Shown here: positions 1-7,130 of the stretch, piece by piece
Layout: each line of letters starts with the position of its first letter
Numbering within the stretch: the first letter of the stretch is position 1
DNA from: Azospirillum ramasamyi
GTDB taxonomy: Bacteria > Pseudomonadota > Alphaproteobacteria > Azospirillales > Azospirillaceae
Assembly (NCBI RefSeq): GCF_003233655.1
Contig: NZ_CP029831.1
Location: 313,501-377,500, forward strand
Direction: 5' to 3'
Length of the DNA: 64,000 bases
The notes under the pieces: generated by a model
What the model was told of the DNA's origin: nothing
Seen by the model: only the letters and a program-made list of their open reading frames with translations
The model's database searches: none
Made by a program: the position numbers and the translations under genes

Positions 1-48
1 GACTGGCGCAACCCGCAGAAGACTTGGCGCCCCGAGGCCGCGGGGTGA
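1..48 (+). CDS. tnpB: IS66 TnpB, C-terminal end only
   Basis: The window opens inside a coding sequence whose last residues read DWRNPQKTWRPEAAG before a TGA at 46-48. This matches the characteristic C-terminus of IS66-family TnpB (IS66 Orf2). It sits 79 bases before the tnpC gene in the order expected for IS66 (tnpA-tnpB-tnpC). TnpB is required for IS66 transposition but its biochemical role is not settled. Everything upstream lies outside the window. Confidence 0.8.
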   Translation, partial: DWRNPQKTWRPEAAG

Positions 49-127
49 CTGCGACACGGTGAATCGACGCACCGGTTCAGGGGTGATTGTGGCGGCTCAA
101 CGGCGCGTTCCCAGGTAAACTGGCGCC

Positions 128-1771
128 ATGACCGCCGCCCCGCTCCCCTCCACCTCGGCCGACGACGTCGCCAACTTGCGCGCTGCCTTGGCGCAGGCCG
201 AGGCGCGGGCGGATGCGGCGGAAGCCGAAGCGGCGCGGGCCAAGGCGATGGCGTCGAACACCGAGGCGCTGATCGCCGGCCTGAAGCTGGAAATCGAGAA
301 ACTCCGGCGCGAACTCTACGGGACGCGCTCCGAGCGCAAGGCGCGTCTGCTGGACCAGTTGGAGTTCCAGCTCGAAGAGTTGGAAGCGACGGCCGGCGAG
401 GACGAACTGGCGGCCGAGCAGGCCGCTGCCAAAACCACCGCGGTGGCGGCCTTTACCCGCAAACGGCCATCACGCCAGCCCTTCCCCGACCACCTGCCGC
501 GCGAGCGCGTCGTTGTGCCGGCACCGGCGAGCTGCCCGTGCTGCGGCTCGGACAAGCTGTGCAAGCTGGGCGAGACGATCACCGAGACGCTGGAGGTGAT
601 CCCGCGCCAGTGGAAGGTGATCCAGACGGTGCGCGAGCGGTTCTCCTGCCGGGCCTGCGAGACGATCAGCCAGCCGCCGGCGCCGTTCCACGCCACCCCA
701 CGGGGCTGGGCCGGCCCCAACCTGCTGGCCACCCTCCTGTTCGAGAAGTTCGGCCAGCATCAGCCGCTGAACCGGCAGGCCGAACGCTTTGCGCGCGAGG
801 GCGTGCCGCTCAGCCTGTCCACCCTGGCCGACCAGGTGGGCGCCGCCGCCGCGGTGCTGAAGCCGCTGCACGACCTGATCGCCGCGCATGTACTGGCAGC
901 CGAGCGGCTGCATGGAGACGACACGCCCGTGCCCGTGCTGGCCAAAGGCAAGACCGACACCGGGCGGCTGTGGGTGTATGTGCGTGATGACCGGCCGTTT
1001 GCCGGCCAAGCCCCACCGGCAGCGCTGTTCCACTATTCGCGAGACCGCAAGGGCGAGCATCCCGAACGGCACCTGGCCGGCTTCACGGGCTGGCTGCAGG
1101 CCGATGCGTTCGCCGGCTATAACCGGCTGTACGAACCTGAGCGCCGACCGGGGCCGATCAGCGCCGCACTGTGCTGGGCGCATGCAAGGCGCGGCTTCTT
1201 CAAGCTGGCCGACATCGCCGCGAACACCAGACGCGGCAAGGATGCCCCGCCGATCTCACCGCTGGCCCTGGAAGCCGTGACCCACATCGACGCCCTCTTC
1301 GATCTCGAGCGCGCCCTGAACGGCAAGCCCGCGGCCGAGCGGCTGGCGGCCCGCCAGGAGCACGGCGTCGCCCTGGTGGCCACGCTGGAGAACTGGATGC
1401 GGACGGAGCGCGCCCGGCTCTCCCGCCATGCCCCCGTGGCCAAGGCGATGGACTACATGCTGACGCGCTGGGACGGCTTCACGCGCTTCCTCGGCGACGG
1501 CCGGCTGTGCCTGACCAACAATGCCGCCGAACGCGGCCTGCGCGGGATCGCTTTGGGCCGGAAAGCGTGGCTGTTCTGCGGCTCCGATCGCGGCGGGCAG
1601 CGGGCGGCGATCATGTACGGCCTGATCACCACGGCGAAGCTCAACGACGTCGATCCCCAGGCATGGCTCGCCGACGTCCTGGCCCGCATCAACGACATCC
1701 CCCAAACCCGCCTGCACGAACTCCTCCCCTGGGAATGGAAGGCAATCCGCGAGCAGACGAAAGCTGCCTGA
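128..1771 (+). CDS. tnpC: IS66 family transposase TnpC
   Basis: This 547-residue protein is the DDE transposase of an IS66-type element. Residues about 15-95 form a charged, leucine-rich coiled coil (the IS66 leucine-zipper region). A zinc-binding segment follows, with CPCC near residue 138 and CRAC near 176. The catalytic core contains LHGDDTPVP (first Asp), ADAFAGYNRLY (second Asp) and TNNAAERGLRGIALGRKAW (Glu), the usual IS66 signature. Length is normal for the family and no stop or frameshift is visible, so the gene looks intact. The element extends leftward out of the window; its right end is close to 1795. Confidence 0.95.
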   Translation: MTAAPLPSTSADDVANLRAALAQAEARADAAEAEAARAKAMASNTEALIAGLKLEIEKLRRELYGTRSERKARLLDQLEFQLEELEATAGEDELAAEQAAAKTTAVAAFTRKRPSRQPFPDHLPRERVVVPAPASCPCCGSDKLCKLGETITETLEVIPRQWKVIQTVRERFSCRACETISQPPAPFHATPRGWAGPNLLATLLFEKFGQHQPLNRQAERFAREGVPLSLSTLADQVGAAAAVLKPLHDLIAAHVLAAERLHGDDTPVPVLAKGKTDTGRLWVYVRDDRPFAGQAPPAALFHYSRDRKGEHPERHLAGFTGWLQADAFAGYNRLYEPERRPGPISAALCWAHARRGFFKLADIAANTRRGKDAPPISPLALEAVTHIDALFDLERALNGKPAAERLAARQEHGVALVATLENWMRTERARLSRHAPVAKAMDYMLTRWDGFTRFLGDGRLCLTNNAAERGLRGIALGRKAWLFCGSDRGGQRAAIMYGLITTAKLNDVDPQAWLADVLARINDIPQTRLHELLPWEWKAIREQTKAA

Positions 1772-1833
1772 CCGCGGCACTCAGCGGATGCTTACGGTGC
1801 GGCTGTCGAGCGGCATGGCGGGGCTCCGCTGGT

Positions 1834-2066
1834 GGATGGGACCAGCGGGGAAGGATATAGGAATTTTTTCTGACATAGGAGTTTTTATCCAAGAGGTGGG
1901 GCTGCAGTTGTTCGCGGACGAAAAATGGCCACCTGAGGCCCGCAAAGCGTACAAGAAAACACTGATACAGTATGATCTAGTTACTGAAATAGATTGGGAT
2001 GGCGCAGCGAAATCTTTGCCGAATATTCTCCAAATCAAATGCCTGTTACTATTCTTGGAGAAATAG
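1834..2066 (+). CDS. Small hypothetical protein beside the IS66 end
   Basis: An open frame just inside the IS66 boundary ends at a TAG at 2064-2066. From the ATG at 1834 it encodes about 77 residues, including KWPPEARKAYKKT and VTEIDWDGAAKSLPN, a composition that looks like real protein rather than a shadow. I do not recognise the family. The frame is open further back to 1788, inside the IS66 terminal repeat, so the original gene may have been truncated at its 5' end by the IS. It converges on the ParB-like gene and overlaps its 3' end by 18 bases. Start and coding status are uncertain. Confidence 0.35.
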
Positions 2067-2791
2067 CACTATCACAGCCGACAGACTGTCCCACAGCGAC
2101 ATTAGATGCTCTGGAGATGGTGTAAAATTTGGAGAGTGAACATATCTGTTCAGGGTATCAGCTGATATTATTTTCTCACTTTGATTGAACTTCTTAATTA
2201 CATCCATCTGCTTTCCATCGATTTTTCCCGACATTTGAAGATGGAGGCTGGCTTTCTCAAGCCTAGTCGCCAACTTATCATTCTCGTGGACATTGACCTT
2301 AGCCCGTTGGATATAGTTTTCCAAAGAAATCTCAATCAGAACGCGCATGAGCACGGAAATCGCGTTTACATGCTTTTGAAGATCGAGATGAAACTGTAGC
2401 TCTTCCCAAATCTGGTGATGGCGCTGGAGTCTCCCAGGCCAATATAGGCCAAACTCGGTTTGCGGAATGAGTGTACTCCGAACTGTGGGTGTCACCCTCA
2501 CACTCGGCTTCGGTTTAGGCACCCTAGTCTTGAGCTTTGTGACGCTAGTCTCAGCAGCAACTGCGCCAGAACTAGGAAGGACGCCTTCTCCCTCAAGCCG
2601 ATTCAGATAATCCTGCTTGCCGTCGATATCCCAAATATCGCCCAAAACAATGTTACGGCTGGCAAGGTCATTCGCAATTCGCGCGAGAGCAGCAAGCGAC
2701 ATTCTTTGATCGTGGATGAACTGAAACTGTCCCCCTTTCATGCTGATGCCGACGCGCTGACGGAGCGGCTCGGCCGAGAGAAGGCGATTAA

Positions 2792-3643
2792 GAGCGCCTA
2801 ACAGAACCATCTCTGGACGAAGCGCCAGCAGATGAGGCTGGCCGCGATATGGTGAAAGGCAGTGAAGATGTCGGCGCGCCGTTCGTAGCGGACGGCGATG
2901 CGGCGGAAGCGGGCGAACCAAGCGAGCGTACGCTCGACCACCCATCGGTGTCGGCCAAGACGCTCGCTGCTCTCGACGCCACGCCGGGCGATCCGCGGAA
3001 TGATCGCTCGTTGGCGCAGCGCCTGCCGGCAGTGTGCAAAGTCGTAGCCCTTGTCGGCGTGCAGCTTGGCCGGGCGGCGCCGGGGCCGGCCCGCACACTG
3101 GCGGATCGCCGGCACGGCATCGACCAGCGCCTCCAGCAGCTTGCTGTCGTGCCGGTTGGCTGGCGAGATCCTCAGGGCGAGCGGGATGCCGTTAGCATCG
3201 ACGAGGATGTGGCGCTTGGAGCCCGGCTTGCCGCGATCCGTCGGGTTCGGGCCGGTCTCCTCACCCCCCTTTTTGCCGGGACGCTGGCGCTGTCCACCGC
3301 TGCACGATCCCAGTTGATGGCGTTGGCATAGCCGAGCCGGTCGAGCAGCACACGATGCAGCCGTTCCCACACGCCAGCCCGATGCCACTCGTGCAGACGC
3401 CGCCAGCAGGTCATCCCCGAGCCGCAGCCCATCTCCACCGGCAGAAGCTCCCAAGGAATACCCGTGCGCAGCACGAATAGGATGCCGGTCAGCGCCGCAC
3501 GATCGTCCAACCGGGGCCGTCCGCCTTTTGGCTTGGGCGGCTCCGGCGGGATCAGCGGTTCGATGATCGCCCACAAGGCGTCGGAAACAAGAGGGGCTGC
3601 CATGCCCCTACCAACCGTTCCTGGCCGGTTTTGTTACGCACTC
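2792..3643 (-). mobile_element. IS5-family element (IS427/IS1031-like), 852 bp
   Basis: The ends carry imperfect inverted repeats: GAGCGCCTAACAGAACC at 2792 on the plus strand, and GAGTGCGTAACAAAACC read inward from 3643 on the minus strand (14 of 17 identical). The element is flanked by TAA at 2789-2791 and TAA at 3644-3646, a 3-bp TNA-type duplication of the kind used by IS1031/IS427 relatives. Length, two-frame transposase and target choice all fit this group. Excision together with one TAA repairs the host reading frame exactly. Confidence 0.9.
2798..3603 (-). CDS. IS5-family transposase made by frameshift (OrfA/OrfB)
   Basis: Two overlapping frames encode one DDE transposase. OrfA starts at the ATG at 3603 (MAAPLVSDALWAIIEPLIPP) and carries the first catalytic Asp in DRAAVDSASVP. 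OrfB continues one frame back to the stop at 2798 and carries the second Asp in LHADKGYDFAH and the Glu in HRWVVERTLAWFARFRR. The frames meet at a run that reads AAAAAGGGGGG on the coding strand (3264-3274), where a -1 slip passes from OrfA to OrfB. OrfA alone would stop at 3172. Programmed frameshifting is established for this IS group; here it is inferred from the layout. Confidence 0.88.
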
Positions 3644-4334
3644 TAAGCGTAGAGCGTGGTATCTTGCGACGTTCCGGCAAGAGATTAGCGTCGGCTAAAC
3701 GCTTCTCGATTTCATCTGCCACGCTGGGCCCGCCACCTTTGCCGGTACGCGACATAAAGGTTGCCTTCATACGGTCGTCCCAAGTGCTCTGACCAATACC
3801 ATTCTGCGTACCGGTATGGCGGCGAAAGAGAATTTCATCAATACGGTCGCGGTCGGCTTCGATCTGACAGCTGATCTCTAGTGGAAATGTGCCCCGCCAC
3901 AGACTTCTCTGCTCGCGAAAGAACGCCTGCAACTCGCGTGTTGGAGCTCGACGAGGCTCTTCCAAGAGCTTCAGGCATGTCACGCGTCTATTGCCATCAA
4001 AGACAATGAACTTTGCTTTCTCTGGCGAAATAAGCGGATACTCATATATCTCTCCCTTCTCAACAATGTCTCTCGCAAGGTTGCGCATGTGCTGTTCGCG
4101 CTCGTTAAAGAGCCATGCGATTGCGGCCGATTCATTCTCTAACTCGCCATGCCTGTCATTTGCGCGATTGACAATAAGCGCAGCCAGCGCAATTTTCCGA
4201 ATCATCATTCGTTTCCCTACCGATTAGGCTACCTTGCTCACTCTGAGAGGACAAAACTGTAACGGATCTGGCGAATTATGCAATTCATGCGTTATTGGTG
4301 CGGAATTAATATACCTATCGTTGATAAATTCGCG

Positions 4335-4339
4335 AGGAG
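4335..4339 (+). promoter_or_regulatory. Ribosome binding site of the split HEPN gene
   Basis: AGGAG lies 7 bases before the ATG at 4347. It fixes the start of the interrupted HEPN gene, whose first exon-like piece would otherwise be missed because it is only 57 codons long before the IS1595 end. Confidence 0.75.
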
Positions 4340-4518
4340 ATAGAAAATGATTGAAGACGATGATTCCGTTGGCACAAAAGCTCCCAGCACGCGGTTCCTG
4401 AAGCGTCACATTTTGCCTTCGGATAATCATGGATTTATTGGACGAATATACGACCTCAGCATCGTATCTTATTATTTTGATAGCTATGCTGAGCTAGCAA
4501 TGCACCCGGATTGCAGGT

Positions 4519-6231
4519 CGTAGCTATGTTGCAGACACAGGTGCAGACGCAAAAATCAACAAAAACATAGACTTACGATAACGGCGGCGCTCCGCGCGCA
4601 CCTCCTACATATTGATTCAAATCGGATGCGTCTTCCGGTAGAGTGTCGGCCTCGGGGGAGGTCGGCCGTGGGCAACGAGCGCTTCTACAAAATCTGCCAG
4701 GACTTTGACCTCAGCATCCACACCGATGCTGACGAGTTGACAGCTCGTTTCACAGACGAGGCGCAGGCACGAACCTTCTTCGAAACCCTGGTCTGGCCGG
4801 ACGGTCCGTTCTGCCCGCATTGCAAATCCGTCAAGGTCTACCGCTTCAACTCGGTCAAAACGACCCGTAGCGGAGAAGCCCGCGCCCCGCGTGTCGGGCT
4901 GTTCGAGTGTGGAAACTGCGCCGCCCAGTTCACCGTCAAGACCTTCACGCCGCTTCACGGGACAAAACTCCCACTTCTCAAGTGGATAAAGGCGCTGTTC
5001 TACCTGCTCAGCAGCAGCAAGGGCGTCTCGTCCGTCGTTCTGGCCCGGCATCTCGGCGTGACCCAGCCGACGGCCTGGAAAATGGCACATGCTGTCCGCG
5101 AACTTCTCGATTACCGGCACGAAAGCGAACCGGTTCTCGACGGCGAGGTCGAGATCGATACGAAACGAATCGGCGGCGAGCCGCGCAAGGACGGATACAC
5201 GAAATACGTGTGGAATCCGCGCGGCAAGGGGTCGGACAAGGCGATCGTAGTCATTATGAACGCCCGGGAGGGGCGGGTTCGAACCGGCGTTGTCTCCGGG
5301 GAGTCCGCCGCGGAATTGGCCTCGGTCATCAAGGCGGTTGTGAAGCCCGACGCGCACCTGATGACCGACGGAGACAAGGCCCTCGCGGTCGTCGGTCGGG
5401 ATTTCGGCGGACACTCCAGCGTCAATCACGGAGCGGAAGAATACGCCCGTGTCGAGCGGAAGGACGGCAAGCGACCGCGCAAACGGCGGCGCAATGCTGA
5501 GTTGCGGGACGACGAACGGAACGTTCACGTCAATCACGCCGAGGGCTTCGCGGGGCTTCTCGAACGAAGCCGTTTTGGTGTCTACCATAGGTTTAGTCGC
5601 GTTCACCTGAGCCGCTATCTCGACGAAGCCGCCTGGCTGTGGAGTTCGGCTTCGTCGAGAACGATGACGACGACCGATGGACATTCGCAGGGCGAAGTCC
5701 AGGCGGAGCCGTTCGTCTTTCAGTTGATGACGCTGATGCCCCGGGCGCTCGGCCGACAAATCCGCTGGTCGGCAAAGGGCGGTCTGTTCTGGCCGCCGCC
5801 GTTGCAGGACGGGGATCCTCCGGCACCGTCGCGGGTCCTGATGCTGGCGCGGGCAGAGGAGAAAGACAGCAAAGGACACGGCCTGCCGCGGAAATACCGC
5901 GAGGCCCCAAAGGGAACACGTAGAACTCGCTCGCTTCCGGGCCCGGTGCGCCTCCGCGCGACATCTCCACCGCTACGACCGCTGCGTCCGGCCCCGCCGC
6001 CGCCCGACTACACCGACGAAGAGATCGACGGACTCTACTGACGACGCCGTGTCGGGGGCTTCCACCGACCGGTGGACTGTCGCATCTGGAGACTACTCTG
6101 CTCGCCTAAAAACTGTGTCCTGCGCCGATGCGGGGAGACGAACGCCGATGATCGGCCGCAGGTCGCCTACCATATCTAGGCTATGCCTCTAAACAGTTTG
6201 CCTGCTGACCTGTGTCTGCAACATAGCTACG
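4519..6231 (+). mobile_element. IS1595-family insertion sequence, 1713 bp
   Basis: The ends are perfect 24-bp inverted repeats at 4519-4542 and 6208-6231, beginning CGTAGCTATGTTGCAGACAC. They are flanked by TTGCAGGT (4511-4518) and TTGCAAGT (6232-6239), an 8-bp target duplication with one mismatch; 8 bp is the length typical for IS1595. The element carries a single transposase frame. It lies inside the HEPN gene and its removal restores that reading frame. Confidence 0.9.
4626..6041 (+). CDS. IS1595-family transposase
   Basis: The protein has an N-terminal zinc ribbon (CPHC near residue 66, CGNC near 97), a helix-turn-helix-like segment (VVLARHLGVTQPTAWKMAH, about 139-157) and a DDE-type core. 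Core motifs are VEIDTKRIGGEP (first Asp), HLMTDGDKAL (second Asp) and VHVNHAEGFAGLLERSR (Asn/Glu position). Family members usually end soon after the YLDEAAWLW-like motif. Here the frame continues for about 130 residues that are rich in Arg and Pro and unlike known transposases, so either the tail is unusual or a frameshift follows about position 5640. The start could also be a GTG at 4668. The function is IS transposition; the catalytic core looks intact. Confidence 0.85.
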   Translation: MRLPVECRPRGRSAVGNERFYKICQDFDLSIHTDADELTARFTDEAQARTFFETLVWPDGPFCPHCKSVKVYRFNSVKTTRSGEARAPRVGLFECGNCAAQFTVKTFTPLHGTKLPLLKWIKALFYLLSSSKGVSSVVLARHLGVTQPTAWKMAHAVRELLDYRHESEPVLDGEVEIDTKRIGGEPRKDGYTKYVWNPRGKGSDKAIVVIMNAREGRVRTGVVSGESAAELASVIKAVVKPDAHLMTDGDKALAVVGRDFGGHSSVNHGAEEYARVERKDGKRPRKRRRNAELRDDERNVHVNHAEGFAGLLERSRFGVYHRFSRVHLSRYLDEAAWLWSSASSRTMTTTDGHSQGEVQAEPFVFQLMTLMPRALGRQIRWSAKGGLFWPPPLQDGDPPAPSRVLMLARAEEKDSKGHGLPRKYREAPKGTRRTRSLPGPVRLRATSPPLRPLRPAPPPPDYTDEEIDGLY

Positions 6232-7130
6232 TTGCAAGTACGCATTTGATGTAAATAATTATGTTTATCTTCTTTCTCGCCGGGTGGAGAAACTGAATCT
6301 TGCCGGCAATATGCTGTGGTCCGAACCGTTTCCCACAGCCACAAGCCTTCCTATATCGCTCTATGAATGGCTGACAGCTTCGGCGGATGTTTTTCTAACG
6401 CGGTTCATTTCTGTCGTTGATTGCACGTTGCAGCTTGTGAACGCCGTTTATGAAACCGGGCTCCCTCCGGCGGACTGCAAGATGAAGAAGCTGAAGCAGT
6501 CTGGCGTTTCGGCCGCTGTTATTGCTCACCTGGGCGGCATGCTCGATGAGCAAGCGCGCCTAAGGACTGAGCGTAATGCCCGTATACATGAGGGCGTAGA
6601 GAGAAGTTTCACCTTGGATGACCAGACCTTTATGACCGCAGCTATGTTTGCGCGAGGCCATGGCATCAGGGGTTTTGATCAAAGCGGTCGTCGCATCAAC
6701 GTAAATCGCTCATTTCGCGAAGGACTAGTCGGCCTTCAAAGGGAGTTTAATAGTTCGACGCGGAAGCTCGTGCGTCAACTTGACCCCCTTTATGATGAAC
6801 TGTGGAAGGAGTTCGAGAATCGGTTCGGCCCCCGAATCGCGGCAGCAACCCACGGGTTTAATGCGCGTGCACGCCGAGAAGAAATGCTGTCGCTTTCGGA
6901 TGCTTCCGACAAGGGGGGCTTCTGATTCGTGGCGGCTCCTTAAATGGCTTCCAATGTTTGCCTCCCTACCCCCCACAACTCTCCGCAGAACCCGCAAAAA
7001 TTTCGCTCTCAACCTCAACAATCCGCAACAGGATTTTCCGAACACCCCCGCTCTGCGCCCAACCCGCAAAATCATTTGCCTGCAAAGGGCGCACACTCGT
7101 TCCAACGAAGGATAATCGAGGGAACGAGAC

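Larger units (their letters stand above)
1..1795 (+). mobile_element. IS66-family insertion sequence, right part
   Basis: It contains the end of tnpB and an intact tnpC. The right terminus is placed at about 1795 because the complementary strand there begins GTAAGCATCCGCTGAG, resembling the GTAAGC start of IS66 terminal repeats. The left end is outside the window, so the 8-bp target duplication expected for IS66 cannot be tested. The IS forms the left edge of the lower-GC island. Confidence 0.75.
2049..4208 (-). pseudogene. ParB/Srx-domain protein gene split by an IS5-family element
   Basis: The gene reads leftward from the ATG at 4208 and is interrupted by an IS at 2792-3643. The N-terminal half (4208 to 3644) has a ParB/sulfiredoxin-like domain with the signature VFDGNRRVTCLKLL near residues 68-81. 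The C-terminal part (2791 to 2049) ends in a helical segment with VLMRVLIEISLENYI and LNRYVHSP, which resembles HEPN/Abi-like helical domains (inference). Deleting the IS and one copy of its 3-bp duplication joins ACG CTT AAT CGC in frame and gives one 434-residue protein with no other defect. Codon usage is more AT-rich than in genes after 7 kb, suggesting transfer. An AGGGA ribosome site precedes the start. It is divergent from the HEPN gene, with 138 bp between starts. Confidence 0.8.
4347..6925 (+). pseudogene. HEPN-domain protein gene split by an IS1595-family element
   Basis: The 5' part (4347-4518) encodes MIEDDDSVGTKAPSTR through ELAMHPDC. The 3' part (6232-6925) continues with YAFDVNNYVYLL and runs to the stop. 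Removing the IS at 4519-6231 and one 8-bp duplication gives a continuous 285-residue frame. The protein resembles the Cthe_2314-like HEPN family and contains ERNARIHEGVERS, a canonical HEPN R-N-x3-H motif that in active members is an RNase site. The segment after the IS can be read alone from a GTG at 6284 (213 residues), but that start lacks a ribosome site and omits conserved-looking upstream sequence. It is divergent from the ParB-like gene and lies in the same lower-GC island. RNase or defence function is inferred from the motif. Confidence 0.8.

Noticed and set aside
2798..3098. 349-residue ORF (3098 to 2049) as a single protein
   Set aside because: Its first part is an out-of-frame reading of the IS5 transposase; only the part after 2791 belongs to the ParB-like gene.
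4224..4430. 68-residue ORF on the minus strand
   Set aside because: It overlaps the 5' end of the HEPN gene and the divergent promoter region and shows no family features.
6284..6925. Stand-alone 213-residue gene starting at GTG 6284
   Set aside because: No ribosome site; the frame is open and protein-like back to the IS1595 end and continues on the other side of it.
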